Below, in pieces: positions 45,391 through 57,700 of a DNA stretch of 64,000 nucleotides. The notes beneath the pieces are model-generated. The model was not told the DNA's origin, did not search any database, and worked only from the letters and a program-made list of their open reading frames with translations. Made by a program: the position numbers and the translations under genes. Within the stretch, counting starts at the first letter, position 1, and the number at the start of each line of letters is the position of its first letter. This DNA comes from Chondrinema litorale (lineage in GTDB: Bacteria > Bacteroidota > Bacteroidia > Cytophagales > Flammeovirgaceae): NCBI RefSeq assembly GCF_026250525.1, contig NZ_CP111043.1:2458501-2522500 (forward strand), given 5' to 3'.

Positions 45391-45903
45391 ATGATTATGA
45401 ATACATTAAAGTCTATTATAAAAATTATAGAAGGTATTAGCGAAACTGCGGGAAAAATAGCCATGTGGCTTAGTTCAACTCTGGTGTTATTGATTTGTTT
45501 CGATGTTTTGGCGAGGTATTTTTTTAGTGTTTCATTTGTTTCTGTTTTTGAATTAGAGTGGCACATTTTCGCACTAATATTTCTTTTCGGCGCCTCTTTT
45601 ACGCTTAAATATGACAAACACGTACGCGTAGATATTTTTTATAATCAGTTTTCTGATAAACAAAAAGCTTTGGTAAACCTGCTGGGTTGTTTGTTTTTTC
45701 TTATCCCTTTTTGCTATATAGTTATTGAGTCGAGTGTGCCATATTTTATGAATTCTTATTATTTAAATGAAGGCTCTACCGATTATGGAGGCTTACCTGC
45801 CAGATACATTATTAAATCTATGATTATGGTGGGATTTATTCTGCTACTATTACAAGGTGTGGCTTTGTTTTTTAGATCCTTGCTTACGCTTTTCAATAAA
45901 TAA
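45391..45903 (+). CDS. dctQ: TRAP transporter small permease (DctQ type)
   Basis: This DctQ-like protein has four transmembrane helices (about residues 20-40, 55-75, 90-110 and 135-160). The family loop near 65-75 reads EWHIFALIFLFGASFTLKYDKHVRVDIFY. It pairs with DctM in TRAP transporters that use a sodium gradient to import organic acids. Starts are possible at GTG 45382, ATG 45391 and ATG 45397; none is preceded by a strong ribosome-binding site, and 45391 is chosen. DctM follows 33 bases downstream. Confidence 0.87.
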   Translation: MIMNTLKSIIKIIEGISETAGKIAMWLSSTLVLLICFDVLARYFFSVSFVSVFELEWHIFALIFLFGASFTLKYDKHVRVDIFYNQFSDKQKALVNLLGCLFFLIPFCYIVIESSVPYFMNSYYLNEGSTDYGGLPARYIIKSMIMVGFILLLLQGVALFFRSLLTLFNK

Positions 45904-45936
45904 AATAATAACTTAATAAACTAACTAGCTCATTTA

Positions 45937-47247
45937 ATGGCTGCCTTACTATTATTCCTTGTACTTATTATCCTCATCTTATTCGGTTTTCCTGTTGCTT
46001 TTACTCTAGCAGGTGTTTCAATAGTTTTTGGATTGATATTTCTTGACTTAGAATTCTTTTACCTATTACCACTACGTATTTATGGAACGATGAGCAATTT
46101 CGTGTTGATTGCAGTTCCATTGTTTGTCTATATGGGAGTAATGCTAGAAAAGTCGGGTATTGCAGAGCGATTGCTTAACACTATGGCGATGCTTTTCGGA
46201 AGGCTTAAAGGAGGTTTGGCAGTAGCCGTAATTATTGTAGGCGCCATGCTGGCTGCTTCAACAGGAATAGTAGGGGCAACAGTGGTAACAATGGGTTTAT
46301 TGAGTTTACCTGCTATGCTTAAAAGAAAATACAAACCAGAGTTAGCAACTGGTACTATTGCAGCAGCAGGTACGCTAGGGCAGATTATTCCTCCAAGTAT
46401 CGTATTGGTTTTGTTGGGAAGTGTGATGAATATTTCTGTTGGTGATTTATTTATTGGTGCGGTAATACCGGGATTAACTTTGGTTGTATTGTATATCGTC
46501 TTTGTTGTAGTTTATGCCTTTTTTAATCCTAAATCTGCTCCAGCAGTACCCAAAGAAGAAATAGAAGCTTTTAAAGAAGGAGATTATTTTATTAAAGTGA
46601 TAAGGGCATTTGTACTACCACTTTTATTAATTCTATCTGTATTGGGTTCTATTTTCGCAGGAATTGCTTCACCAACCGAAGCCGCAGCAGTAGGCGCATT
46701 AATGGCAACTATATTAACTGCTGTAGAGAAAAAACTAAATAAGAAAGTGCTTAAAGATGTAATGACAGAAACTGTACATCTTACAAGTATGGTATTTATC
46801 ATCTTGGTAGGGGCAACTGCCTTCGGTTTAGTATTTAGAGGTTTAGAAGGAGATGATGCCTTAATCAACTTTATTAGAGTTTCTGAATTAAGCCCTTATT
46901 CATTTTTAGCCTTTGTGATGATATTAGTATTTTTTGCAGGCTTCTTTATCGACTTTATTGAAATCATCTTCATTTTTATGCCTGTAGTTACTCCAGTATT
47001 TGCTGCTTTTCAAATGGATTTATTGTGGGTGGCTATTTTGGTGTCGGTTAACCTGCAAGCATCGTTTTTAACACCGCCTTTTGGTTTCTCTCTATTTTAT
47101 CTAAAAGGAGTAACTCCACCAGAAGTTAAAACCATGCATCTTTATAGAGGCATTATTCCTTTTATTTTGATTCAGATTTTGATGATTGGAGCCATTATAG
47201 CCTTTCCAGAAATAGTTACATGGTTGCCAAAGGCTATGAGTAATTAA
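45937..47247 (+). CDS. dctM: TRAP transporter large permease (DctM type)
   Basis: The 436-residue protein has about 12 hydrophobic segments and the DctM signatures GFPVAFTLAGVSIVFG, IAVPLFVYMGVMLEKSGIAERLL, and AAAGTLGQIIPPSIVLVLLG (about 145-165). The second half shows ASPTEAAAVGALMAT and FFAGFFIDFIEIIFIFMPVV. It would translocate the substrate with the small permease. No binding-protein gene is adjacent; the nearest lies at 62262-63407. The stop overlaps the converging TPK-like gene by four bases. Confidence 0.92.
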   Translation: MAALLLFLVLIILILFGFPVAFTLAGVSIVFGLIFLDLEFFYLLPLRIYGTMSNFVLIAVPLFVYMGVMLEKSGIAERLLNTMAMLFGRLKGGLAVAVIIVGAMLAASTGIVGATVVTMGLLSLPAMLKRKYKPELATGTIAAAGTLGQIIPPSIVLVLLGSVMNISVGDLFIGAVIPGLTLVVLYIVFVVVYAFFNPKSAPAVPKEEIEAFKEGDYFIKVIRAFVLPLLLILSVLGSIFAGIASPTEAAAVGALMATILTAVEKKLNKKVLKDVMTETVHLTSMVFIILVGATAFGLVFRGLEGDDALINFIRVSELSPYSFLAFVMILVFFAGFFIDFIEIIFIFMPVVTPVFAAFQMDLLWVAILVSVNLQASFLTPPFGFSLFYLKGVTPPEVKTMHLYRGIIPFILIQILMIGAIIAFPEIVTWLPKAMSN

Positions 47248-47825
47248 TTTAGCTTTTCCCCAATCCAAAATTCAGTTTCGCCAAAAACATTTACAAAGCC
47301 ATTGTGTGTTGCTTGTAAAAACCCTTCTCTTTCAAGGAGATGTTCGTGAGAATTGATTTTACCATCAAAAATTTTGAAGCAGGTATCTTTAGCTACCCAT
47401 TTACTAAATAGTCTGGTTTTAGAGTGTATAATTTTCATCTCACCATTAAAAAATACTATTTCTAGTTGGGGGTTCTTTCTTACAATAGTAAAATCAGGTA
47501 CAGTTGTGAAAATATGTACAGTCTTATGATTTTTCTCTGCCAAAAAATGTAATGCTTCTGTTAAGGCACTTTGTTGTGCATTTACAAAGACATAAGGTTG
47601 CTGAAACTCTAATTCTTCTTGATGTTTAGTTTTAAAATCTGAATCACCAATAATTACATCAAGTTTAGTATCCCATTTTAAAAAATCTTCTAAAGCATTC
47701 TCAAGTACAATTACAACCGGGCTCCATTCAAACATTTCTGCGAGTTGCCCAAATGCTTTTCCGGGTGGGCTAGCAATTATTACAGCAGGTTCTTGCTCAT
47801 CTCTAACTACATGGTGTGAAGACAT
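47244..47825 (-). CDS. Thiamine pyrophosphokinase-like protein, divergent
   Basis: The 193-residue protein resembles thiamine diphosphokinase in size and in a motif LDVIIGDSDF (about 55-64), close to the D-x-I-x-GDFDS loop that binds ATP and magnesium. The C-terminal strand set (about 100-180) could form the thiamine-binding domain, but the usual catalytic residues are only partly matched and the GDFDS order is altered. It may be a TPK or a non-catalytic relative. No thiamine genes lie nearby. Its 3' end overlaps dctM by four bases. Confidence 0.55.
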   Translation of the reverse strand: MSSHHVVRDEQEPAVIIASPPGKAFGQLAEMFEWSPVVIVLENALEDFLKWDTKLDVIIGDSDFKTKHQEELEFQQPYVFVNAQQSALTEALHFLAEKNHKTVHIFTTVPDFTIVRKNPQLEIVFFNGEMKIIHSKTRLFSKWVAKDTCFKIFDGKINSHEHLLEREGFLQATHNGFVNVFGETEFWIGEKLN

Positions 47826-47915
47826 TATCTTATGCTTTAAGTTTAAATCAATTCAAATCTAAAGTTTATATTTATTTGCCTCAATTAATATTTAAGCTTT
47901 AAATACTCTTTACTT

Positions 47916-48467
47916 ATGGCACAAAATAAAAACCTATATTTCATAGCAATCATTCCTCATCAATCAATAAGAGAAGAAGTAAAGAATTTAAAAGAAGAGA
48001 TAAAAGATCGGTTTCAGGCAAAACATGCTTTAAAATCTCCTGCTCATATTACCTTGCAAATGCCCTTTAAATTGGAAGGTGAATTAGAAACTAAATTAAT
48101 AGAAATATTAGAGGCTTTTGCTACTACGCAATCAAACTTTGAGGTAAAGCTAAATGGCTTTGATTGTTTTTCGCCGCGTGTAATTTTTGTTCAAGTTGAA
48201 GATCATGCACCAATTATCAATTTGCACAAAGTATTAAAAGAGGTTTTAATGAAGGATATGGGTTTTAAAGAGCAAGATATAACGCAAAAAGTCCATCCAC
48301 ATATGACACTTGCCACACGTGATCTTAAAAAAGACATGTTTTATGAAGCTTGGAGTGAATTCGAAAATAGAGCGTATAAAAACAGTTTTGAGGTTGGGGC
48401 TATTTATTTACTAAAGCATAATGGTAAGTTTTGGGATATTTACAAAGAGTGTAAACTTTCGGTTTGA
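47916..48467 (+). CDS. 2'-5' RNA ligase/2H phosphoesterase family protein
   Basis: The 183-residue protein carries the two HxT/S motifs of the 2H phosphoesterase superfamily, AHITLQMPF (about 42-50) and HPHMTLATRD (about 127-136), about 85 residues apart as expected for LigT/ThpR. These enzymes open or make 2',3'-cyclic phosphate ends of RNA or hydrolyse cyclic nucleotide-like substrates. The in vivo role is unknown. Single gene with an ordinary length and no membrane segment. Confidence 0.87.
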   Translation: MAQNKNLYFIAIIPHQSIREEVKNLKEEIKDRFQAKHALKSPAHITLQMPFKLEGELETKLIEILEAFATTQSNFEVKLNGFDCFSPRVIFVQVEDHAPIINLHKVLKEVLMKDMGFKEQDITQKVHPHMTLATRDLKKDMFYEAWSEFENRAYKNSFEVGAIYLLKHNGKFWDIYKECKLSV

Positions 48468-48641
48468 CTTAAACAATTGACTTCTATTAATTCAACATCC
48501 TCTCTATAAAATTACATTTAGTTTTACTTCTCGTAATTATCTTCAAAAGAAGCATATTTTTTTTGATAAAACCTTAACAAAATCGCGTATGTGATCTTTA
48601 AGTGATACCATTATGGTGGCATCTTTTTAATCACTTTGCCT

Positions 48642-51600
48642 ATGAGAATATTTTTATGCTTCATTCTTACTTGCAAGGTTTTTTACTGTTTCTCACAGTT
48701 CTCCGATAACTTTAACAGGTCATCTTTGGAGGCAGGAGAATTAATATGGGTTATAGGTAAAAGCGCTGGTGTTACAGGAAGTTATCTAATAAATAATCAG
48801 GAGTTACAAGCAGAATTTGATAATGGCTCTGGAACCAGAGAAGCTTGGATAAGTACAGTTATACCAATTACAGAACAGGTATATATTTTTGAGTGGCAAT
48901 TCAAAGTGAAGTTGGATTTTGGGAGTTTGTCTTCTTCTCTTTCTCAGAAAAACAAAAGTAGGATTTATCTGATTAGCCAAAATCAAGATTTAAACTCTGA
49001 GCCAAATGGCTATTTTTTAGAGCTTAAACCAGTGGCTAATCAAGATAGCATGAGTTGCCAATTTTATTATACTGTAAGAGGAGAAGAGATTTTATTGAGT
49101 GATGAAGAAGTAGCTTTAAGTACTCCAACTTATGACTTCGCTTATGTAAAAGTAAAGAGAAAAAAAGGTGGTAACTGGGAAGTTTGGGTAAATGGCAACT
49201 TGCAAGAAAAAATTCAAAATTCACTTTACTTGGTTGATGGTTACTTTGGTGCTAAAGTATATTTTTCCTCAGCAGCCAGAGAAGACAAGTTCTTTTTTGA
49301 CGACTTTTCTATCTTAAAATATCCATATATTGATTCACTGACAGTAGTTGACAACAAACACATTCAACTAACATTTTCAGTCCCTGTTGATGCAGAAATC
49401 ACCAATGAGCTTAGTAATTATAAGTTAAATAATTCTATAACTCCAGTAAGTGTACAAGTTGAAGACGATCAAGTAATTTTAGCGTTCGAAACTCCATTTG
49501 ATGAAGGTTTTAGTAACAATTTGTACATCGCGAGTTTGTCAGATACAGAAGGAAATGTAGTGCCAGCCACAGATAGTTTATCAATCAGTTTTACATATAA
49601 TGCACCTGATGTCTATGCGCCACAAATTGTGAATGTAAAAGGTTTGCAAGACAGTTTAATTATCATTCAGTTTGATGAAGAGATCAAAGTAGAATCAATA
49701 TTGAATGAAAGTTTCAAGCTGTTTCCTGCGAAACAAAACCCTCTGGAAATAATACCAGATACGGCAAATAGCTATGTTTTAAAGTTTGCAGAATTATTTC
49801 AAATAGGTTCTATATACGAGTTAGCTGTAACAGAGCTGAGTGATAATTTGGGGAATACCATTGAAGATACACTGTTTAAAACCTTCACTTTTCAAGATAG
49901 AATCCCACCAATACCAAATGAAATAAGTCTAATCAATAGCAATACTTTAACAGTGTTTTTTTCAGAAGAATTAGATTCTATTTCAGCTACTGAGGTTTCA
50001 AATTACACTTTTTCAAATAATATACATCCAGAAATGGCAATTCTAGAAAATGGCAAAAATGTAAGGCTGTTTTATGCAAATGCTTTTACAGAAAATACAG
50101 AGTTAATCTTGAAAGTTGAATTGGTTAAAGATGTATCTCAAAATGAAATGATCGAATCGTGGCAAACAAGTTTTGTGTATGATACAGAGAAACCAAATGT
50201 GGCTACGAGTGGAAGTGTTTTTCCTGTTTCAGATACTATACTCAAAGTGATTTTCACAGAAGATATTGACTCTGTCTCTGCTAAAATTGTAAATAATTAC
50301 TTGTTGAGGTCTTCTAAAGCAGATGTTTTTCCAGTTGATATTTCTATTGATTCTACTGACGGAAGTATAGTTTATTTGCTGTTTAAAACTCCCTTCGATT
50401 CGGAAACTGAATATGATATGAGGATTTCTGATGTGGCTGATAAATCTGGTAACCAAATGAACACCCGAACCAGAAGCTTTTATTTTGATGCTCGGCCTCC
50501 TTTTATTACTGATTACAGATTATTTCTTGGTAATAAAATCCAACTCAGATTTAATGAAATACCATTAATCAATACATCAGAAGATTCTCTAAAGTTTGAG
50601 GTTGGAGATACTCATCCTTATCAAATCGAGCAGTTAATAGCAGATAGGAAGTTTGTTAACTTATACTTTGATTCACTGCCCAAAAGTGTATCAACCGCAT
50701 TAATAGTTACAGCCATTGAAGATTATCAAGGTAATAAAATGAATTTCGCTGACACTATTCTGCTAAATACACTAAGCCCTGAAATTACTCAAATAAATAC
50801 CTTGTCTTCAAAAAAAATTGAAATAGAGTTTTCGATGCAGTTGGATTCTTTTCGAAGATTGTCACCTCAAAACTTTGTAATTAATGATAGTATTTACCCT
50901 GAAACTGTTGAGGTATTAGAAAATAAAGCTTTCCTTTTCTTTAATTCTGCCTTTAAAAATGAAGAGGTGTATCAATTAAAAGTATTAGATATAAAATCTC
51001 AAGTAGAGACAAGCAGTAAAAATTTAATCGACACATTTTCATATTTCTATCCGATAGTTTCTGCTAATATTAAAGATAATTATCAAATAGAACTTGTGTA
51101 TCGTGAGTCTTTATTGGCCGATTCTTTAAAGCTAGAAATGTTTAGTTTGGATGATATTTTACATCCTGCAAAAGTATTTGTAGATGAAGAAAAACCGAAT
51201 ACAGTTACGCTACTTTTTGATCAAGTTTTTTTAGCAAATAGTGCATATCATCTTCAAGTTGAATTTTTGTATCAGCAAAATTTTAACATTGCGCCTGCAG
51301 TGAAACTCTCTTTAGAGAAAGACGAATCTCCACCAGAAATTTTGAATGCAAAGTTTCAATCGAAAAATGAAGTTAAAGTTTATTTTTCAGAGAAGCTCTT
51401 AGCATCAAATGCTTTGGCATTGAACCATTATGAATTAGCCTTAGATGGTGTTAAGATTTATCCAATTGAAATAGAAGTAATTGACGATAGTATTGCCCAT
51501 CTAATTTTTAATGGCTTTTTCGAAGCAGAAACAACTTATAAACTGACTGTAAGAAATATTAGTGATCTGATTCAAAATCGTTTGCTTAGCGAAAGTATCA

Positions 51601-54038
51601 ATCTTACTTTTCCTGCTGTTCCAAAGAAAGGGGGGATTATAATTAATGAGATTCTTGCTGATCCAACACCATTTGTAAGCTTGCCAGAAGCCGAGTTTGT
51701 TGAAATTGTGAATGTGTCTGACAAAACTCAAAACTTGTTGCACGTCAAATTAAAAGATGGAACAGGAGAGTTTTTACTTGGTGAGCGAATTCTTCATCCT
51801 AATGAAATTCTGATTCTTTGTCTTGAAAATTTTGCTAAGAAATTTGAGGTATATGGGAATGTACAAGCTTTGAAATCTTTCCCTTCAATAACAAACTCAG
51901 GAGAAATGCTAAGCTTGGTAAATAGCAATAATGAGGTGATTGACGAAGTACATTTTGATGATAGTTGGTATTCTGATTCAAATAAGAAAAATGGAGGTTG
52001 GAGTTTAGAAAGGATTTTACCTTTTTATGATTGTAAGGAAACAGATAATTGGCGAGCTTCTATTTCTGCAACTGGTGGGAGTCCAGGAAAAGCTAATTCT
52101 GTGAAAAATACTATTCCAGATAGCTTGTTACCAATTATTAGTTTAACGAATCAGATATCATCAAACGAGGTTTTAATAGGCTTTAATGAAGAAATGGATA
52201 CTATCCTTTCCTCAATTTCAGGAAAGTTGTTATTGAATAGGAGTGATAGCTTGGTGAAATCTTTCAATTGGTTGAGCGAAGATTCTTTGATTATTTCATA
52301 TTCTAAACAATTTGAAGCAGGTGTTTTATATCAGCTAGAAGTTTCTGGAATGGCTGATTGTGCAGGAAACATTATGGAAAGTAAATCGATAGTTTTTGGT
52401 AATGGAAGAAAGCCAAACTATAACGAGTTGATTATTACAGAGATAATGGCTGATCCAGAACCTGCAGTTGGTTTGCCTGAATACGAATATTTGGAAATCT
52501 ACAATACAACTGATTTTTTAATTGATTTGAGCGGTTGTGTTTTGTCAGATGCAACTACTTCAACAGTTCTTTCAGGCTATATTCAACCGAACGAATTTAA
52601 GTTACTTTGTTCATCTGTTGCTGCTTCTAGTTTTAAGTCAGAAGCATTGGTGGTTAATAACTTTCCATCGCTTAATAATTCGGGAGAAAGGCTTTCTATT
52701 AGAAATGATAAAGACGAAATAGTTTATACTGTTAACTATAATGACGATTGGTATAAAGAAACCAATAAACGTGATGGTGGGTACTCCTTGGAAATGATTG
52801 ATATAGCTTTTCCATGTGGTGATGAAGAAAATTGGACTGCATCTGTAAATGTTGGAGGAGGAACTCCGGGTTATCAAAATTCTATTCAAAATACAATTAC
52901 TGACCATATTCCTCCAGAAATTGAGCAGGTCTATTTATTAGACTCTCTACATATTAGCATTCACTTTAATGAAAAAATGGATAGTGTCTCGTTAATTAAT
53001 GCGATTTACCAAATCTCGCCATTTGTAGAAATAGAAAGCGTAACTGTAACAAGTAGTTTTGATTTTAAAGAAGTAACTCTAAGCTTAACACAGCAATTAT
53101 CAGTTGGACAGTTTTATCAGGTTTCTGTGAAAAATATGCAAGATTGTTCAGGAAATACTGCTGCTAATTTTTCAAGTAAAGAATTAATAATTCCAGAAAA
53201 AGCAGATATATCTGATGTTTTACTCAGTGAGATTTTATTTAATCCACCTGTTAACGGAGTTGATTTTGTCGAGCTTTATAATAACTCAGAAAAATTTATT
53301 GATCTGGCAAATTGGCAGTTAGCAAATGGAAAAGGAGAGGTGAAAACTATTACAGATCAAGTATTCATTAAACCTTATAGTTTCCTTGTGCTTACAGAAG
53401 ATATAGCTAGTCTAAAAACAATGTACGCATCAGTAGCTGATTCATTATTGAAAGAGATGGAAGTGCCCTCATTTAATGATGATGAAGGAGTGGTTTATTT
53501 ACTAAATGAGGAGAACGATACATTGCAAACTTTCCATTATAGTGAAAGTATGCATAATGAACTATTAAACGATTACGAAGGAGTTTCTTTGGAAAGGGTT
53601 GATTATAATATTGATGTTAATAACTCTGATAATTGGCATTCAGGTGCGCAGTCTGTAGGTTTTGCTACTCCCGGAAAAGTTAATTCGCAGTGGGTTGGAA
53701 ACAGAGAAATCTCCCAGAATGAATGTTTTTATATTGAACCAATAGTGTTTTCTCCGGATTTAGATGGTGTAGACGATTTTGCCAGATTATATTACGATTG
53801 CCAAAGGCAAGGAACAATATCTAACATTTGGATTTATGATGCGAATGGAAGAATGATTCGACATTTGGTAAAGAATGAAAGCATTGCCACCAATGGCTTT
53901 TTTCAATGGGATGGTACAAAAGAAAATGGAGAAAAAGCTCCAATTGGATATTACTTAATTAAAATTGAAGCTTTTGATTTAGATGGAAATAAATACACTC
54001 CAAAGCCAATAAAGCTAGTACTTGCTGGCAAGTTTTAA
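48642..54038 (+). CDS. Giant secreted protein with SbsA-type Ig repeats and three lamin-tail domains
   Basis: ATG 48642 is preferred to TTG 48636, giving 1798 residues and a signal peptide (ending CFSQ). The N-terminal domain is beta-rich (about 20-225). Then come about eight Ig-like repeats of SbsA/Big_5 type (each near 95 residues, with Y...P.I....DS..I.F.E), to about 990. Three lamin-tail domains follow: [12 protein letters not shown] (about 998), [12 protein letters not shown] (about 1261) and [11 protein letters not shown] (about 1525), the first two separated by another Ig repeat. The end (about 1690-1798) is a FlgD-like sheet ([12 protein letters not shown]) and probable type IX sorting signal. 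Role unknown; probably cell-surface or released. Confidence 0.85.
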   Translation: MRIFLCFILTCKVFYCFSQFSDNFNRSSLEAGELIWVIGKSAGVTGSYLINNQELQAEFDNGSGTREAWISTVIPITEQVYIFEWQFKVKLDFGSLSSSLSQKNKSRIYLISQNQDLNSEPNGYFLELKPVANQDSMSCQFYYTVRGEEILLSDEEVALSTPTYDFAYVKVKRKKGGNWEVWVNGNLQEKIQNSLYLVDGYFGAKVYFSSAAREDKFFFDDFSILKYPYIDSLTVVDNKHIQLTFSVPVDAEITNELSNYKLNNSITPVSVQVEDDQVILAFETPFDEGFSNNLYIASLSDTEGNVVPATDSLSISFTYNAPDVYAPQIVNVKGLQDSLIIIQFDEEIKVESILNESFKLFPAKQNPLEIIPDTANSYVLKFAELFQIGSIYELAVTELSDNLGNTIEDTLFKTFTFQDRIPPIPNEISLINSNTLTVFFSEELDSISATEVSNYTFSNNIHPEMAILENGKNVRLFYANAFTENTELILKVELVKDVSQNEMIESWQTSFVYDTEKPNVATSGSVFPVSDTILKVIFTEDIDSVSAKIVNNYLLRSSKADVFPVDISIDSTDGSIVYLLFKTPFDSETEYDMRISDVADKSGNQMNTRTRSFYFDARPPFITDYRLFLGNKIQLRFNEIPLINTSEDSLKFEVGDTHPYQIEQLIADRKFVNLYFDSLPKSVSTALIVTAIEDYQGNKMNFADTILLNTLSPEITQINTLSSKKIEIEFSMQLDSFRRLSPQNFVINDSIYPETVEVLENKAFLFFNSAFKNEEVYQLKVLDIKSQVETSSKNLIDTFSYFYPIVSANIKDNYQIELVYRESLLADSLKLEMFSLDDILHPAKVFVDEEKPNTVTLLFDQVFLANSAYHLQVEFLYQQNFNIAPAVKLSLEKDESPPEILNAKFQSKNEVKVYFSEKLLASNALALNHYELALDGVKIYPIEIEVIDDSIAHLIFNGFFEAETTYKLTVRNISDLIQNRLLSESINLTFPAVPKKGGIIINEILADPTPFVSLPEAEFVEIVNVSDKTQNLLHVKLKDGTGEFLLGERILHPNEILILCLENFAKKFEVYGNVQALKSFPSITNSGEMLSLVNSNNEVIDEVHFDDSWYSDSNKKNGGWSLERILPFYDCKETDNWRASISATGGSPGKANSVKNTIPDSLLPIISLTNQISSNEVLIGFNEEMDTILSSISGKLLLNRSDSLVKSFNWLSEDSLIISYSKQFEAGVLYQLEVSGMADCAGNIMESKSIVFGNGRKPNYNELIITEIMADPEPAVGLPEYEYLEIYNTTDFLIDLSGCVLSDATTSTVLSGYIQPNEFKLLCSSVAASSFKSEALVVNNFPSLNNSGERLSIRNDKDEIVYTVNYNDDWYKETNKRDGGYSLEMIDIAFPCGDEENWTASVNVGGGTPGYQNSIQNTITDHIPPEIEQVYLLDSLHISIHFNEKMDSVSLINAIYQISPFVEIESVTVTSSFDFKEVTLSLTQQLSVGQFYQVSVKNMQDCSGNTAANFSSKELIIPEKADISDVLLSEILFNPPVNGVDFVELYNNSEKFIDLANWQLANGKGEVKTITDQVFIKPYSFLVLTEDIASLKTMYASVADSLLKEMEVPSFNDDEGVVYLLNEENDTLQTFHYSESMHNELLNDYEGVSLERVDYNIDVNNSDNWHSGAQSVGFATPGKVNSQWVGNREISQNECFYIEPIVFSPDLDGVDDFARLYYDCQRQGTISNIWIYDANGRMIRHLVKNESIATNGFFQWDGTKENGEKAPIGYYLIKIEAFDLDGNKYTPKPIKLVLAGKF

Positions 54039-54544
54039 GGAATTAGAGCTTTATACAAAGCAAAGTTTTCTTCATCAAAACAAACAAAGATTATTTCTTC
54101 AATTTCAGAGTTAGCTTGTAAATATTTGCTTACCGTTTTAACTGCTATTTCTGCAGCAGGCTGTTTGGGGTAACCATATATTCCAGTTGAGATGTTGGGG
54201 AATGCCACGGTTTTTATTTGATGTTCTTTACAGATATCGAGACTTTTGGTGTAACAACTTTCAAGAAGTTGAGCTTCATTTTTATTTCCACCTTGCCAAA
54301 CAGGCCCAACAGTGTGTATAACATATTTAGCAGGCAGTTTTCCACCAGTTGTAATTACAGCTTCGCCAGTATTACATCCACCTTGTCGATTTCTGATTTT
54401 TACACACTCTTCTAAAATCTGACTACCACCAGCTCGATGTATTGCGCCATCAACGCCTCCTCCGCCTAGTAGAGAGCTATTTGCTGCATTAACTACAGCA
54501 TCAACTATAACTTTTGTGATATCTCCTTGTTGTACCTGTATCAT
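54035..54544 (-). CDS. ymdB: O-acetyl-ADP-ribose deacetylase, macrodomain protein
   Basis: The 169-residue protein is a single macrodomain with the ADP-ribose-binding elements [23 protein letters not shown] (about 11-33), [24 protein letters not shown] and [13 protein letters not shown] (about 117-129). YmdB-type proteins remove acetyl groups from O-acetyl-ADP-ribose or ADP-ribose from proteins. Cytoplasmic, monocistronic. Its stop overlaps the end of the giant protein gene by four bases, on opposite strands. Confidence 0.92.
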   Translation of the reverse strand: MIQVQQGDITKVIVDAVVNAANSSLLGGGGVDGAIHRAGGSQILEECVKIRNRQGGCNTGEAVITTGGKLPAKYVIHTVGPVWQGGNKNEAQLLESCYTKSLDICKEHQIKTVAFPNISTGIYGYPKQPAAEIAVKTVSKYLQANSEIEEIIFVCFDEENFALYKALIP

Positions 54545-54780
54545 TTGTTAACAATTAATAATGTGAATAATAAAAAAAAACTGCTAATTTTCATCTTCGT
54601 AAGCTATGAATATATCATACCACTATGAAAACGGGCGATGTATTCTGCTCAAAACACCAAACGGTTTTGTACATGGGGCTCTAACAACCAACTCTAAACC
54701 GTATAATCCATACCTATCACGACTTACTTTATCAGGTTTAGTTAATAGATCTAAAGCATTAGTTATAATTTTTTTTGATT

Positions 54781-57700
54781 ATGAATAGGAAGAAAAACTA
54801 CTCGCTATTCCAGTTTTTGGGCTTACTAATATTTTTTACTCAGGTTTTCAGCTTGAATGATGTTCATGGGCAGAGTTGTGACCCTGAAAATGATAAACAA
54901 GTTTTATTAGATTTATTAGTTGCAGGTTGGAAAGTAGACAATAGTTGGAGTGCATCTAATATTGATAACTATGCATCTTGGACAGGAGTTAAAACTTGGC
55001 GTGAGCATGAAAGTAATAGCAATTATGGTAGTTGTATATATGAGCTAATGCTATCTAAGGCTGAAAGTAAAGGAAGTATTCCTGAGAGTATCGGTAAATT
55101 TAGTTTTCTTAGAATATTATGGCTGAACGATAATAATTTAACTGGCAACTTCCCTTCTCAAATTTTAAATTTAACGGATCTCACAAACTTATATATTCAA
55201 GGAAATAGCTTTAGTCCTTCTTCATTTAATGGGTTTGAAAAACTTACGAATCTGCAAGTATTTGGATTTGATAATAATACCTATCCTTTTAGTGATGGAT
55301 ATTTTCCTTCTTTGAGTAAGCTTACAGATCTTGCTACTTTTTTTATAAGAGATCACGCATTTGAAAATGTACCGATAACTGCTTCAAATAACTTGCTTAG
55401 TTTAGGCTTTTCTGGTAATTATTTTACATTCGAAGATTTATTACCATTTGCAAGTAATTCAAACCTTTCAAGTTTTTTCTTTTATCCTCAAAGAAAATTT
55501 AATGTTCCGAATACATCTGTTACTGCAAATGAAGGCGAAGATGTTACTATTAATTTAGGTATAGATGCTAATGTAAATAGTAATACTTATGCTTGGTATA
55601 AAGATGGTAAATTATTAACAACTACAAGTATAAATAGTCTCACCATTAAAAATGTTACAATTAGTGAGCATAGCGGTACTTATTATTGTATAGTTTCTAA
55701 TGATGATTTTGATAAGTATACAGTTGGATTTATTAGAAATGGGAATAATGATAGTGAACTTAGAATACAAAGTGAAGATATAACTTTAGATATTAATGCA
55801 AGGCAAGAAAATGAATGTGTTACTCGTGGTAGAATTGCTTTAAAAGCTTTTTATAATGCATTAAATGGAGGTAGTTGGAGCAGTAATGATAATTGGAATG
55901 ATGATACAAAAGCATTAAGTGAATGGTATGGGGTTACAACTGATGATAATGGTTGCGTTATAAAAATTGAATTATCAGAAAATAACCTTTCTGGGCAAAT
56001 ACCTTCTGAAATTGGAAGTCTAACTGAGCTTGAGTCTTTAGTGTTGGAAGTGAATAATATTAGTAGTCCATTACCAAGTTCTTTGTCTAAGCTAATAAAT
56101 CTTAAAATATTAAAGCTTAGTAATAATAAGTTAGGTGGCACACTGGATGATCATAAAGTAGTTTTTAATATTTCTTCTTTAGAGGAACTTCTATTGTATA
56201 CTAATGGAATTAGTGGAAGTATTCCATCTGAAATTGGAAACTTGACAAACCTTGAATTTTTAAGTTTAGGTGATAATAACCTATCAGGTAATTTACCGGA
56301 TGCATTTTATAATTTAAGACTTGTTTCTAGACTACATGTGAATAAAAATCAACTAACAGGTGGGATTTCATCAAATATTAAAAATTTAAATAAATTAAAT
56401 CACTTAAGAATTGAGCATAATAATTTTGATGCGCAGCTCCCTGTTGAGCTAGGTAATATTTCATCATTAAAGCACTTATGGTTTGAGGAAAATGAATTTA
56501 CTTTTGATGACTTAATACCTATATTAAGTTATAATAATCTACAAAACCTCGAAACACTTCAATATTCTCAACAAGGAAACTTCACAACTTCAACACCATA
56601 TACAGGAACAGAAGGGGAATCACTAACTGTTAAATCAGGTTTTGGAGATTCTGAAGCATCCAATTTATACTCTTGGTATAAGGAGGGAGAAAATACTCCT
56701 GTATTTGAATCTAACTCAAAAGATTGGACGCTTGACCCACTAACTTTAGCTGATGCAGGTAAATATAGGGTAGAGGTAACCAATCCAACTTTTGAAAAAG
56801 CAGTTAGTAGATTTAAGCAAGAGCCACTAGTAATTCCTAGTAATAATTTTGAGATTGTTGTAAATGAAAGACGTGATAACCCACCTACAGATATTCTTTT
56901 AAGTGATAATGTAATAACAAGTTTATTTCCTGGTGAAGTTGGAGAATTATCCACAGTAGATGCAGATAATCCAGATGACTCACATACTTATGAGCTAACA
57001 GACAATTGTGAAGGGAATAACAATAATATTTATTTTTCAATTGAAGGGAATAAGCTGTATTTGAAGGCTACACCTTTAACATTGAATTTTCTTTCTCAAA
57101 ATGTTTGTATTACTACTACTGATAATACAGGAAATACTTATAGTAAGTTATTTGAGATTTCATTTAACATTCTAAATAATGCTCCAACGGATATAGAATT
57201 AAGTAATAATGAGGTTGATAGTGAAAACGCGACTTCTGGTTATACGATTGGTGAACTATCTACAGTGGATGCAGATAATCCTAACGATCAACATACTTAC
57301 TCACTTACAGATAATTGTTCTTTAAATAATTCAGATAATAATCTCTTTACTATATCAGGTAATCAGCTACAGTTTAGTAATGCATATGAATATGATCCAG
57401 AAAAAACATCTTTTCAGATATGTGTAACTACCACAGACTCACAAGAAGCTACCTATAGTAAAGCATTTACAATTCGGATAAATATAACTAATAACCCACC
57501 AACGAATATTTTACTAAGCGAAAATGTAGTATCAAGTGAAGATGCATCATCGGGTTATACGATTGGTGAATTATCTACAGTGGATGCAGATAATCCTGAT
57601 GATGAACATACTTATACACTGACAGATAATTGCTCTTTAAATTCTTCAGACAATAGTGTGTTTGCCATATCTGGTAATCAGTTGCAGTTTGCTAACAGTT

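Noticed and set aside
54606..54788. 60-residue plus-strand frame before the LRR giant
   Set aside because: It overlaps the start of the giant gene, matches no family I know and has no clear ribosome-binding site; probably the leader region.
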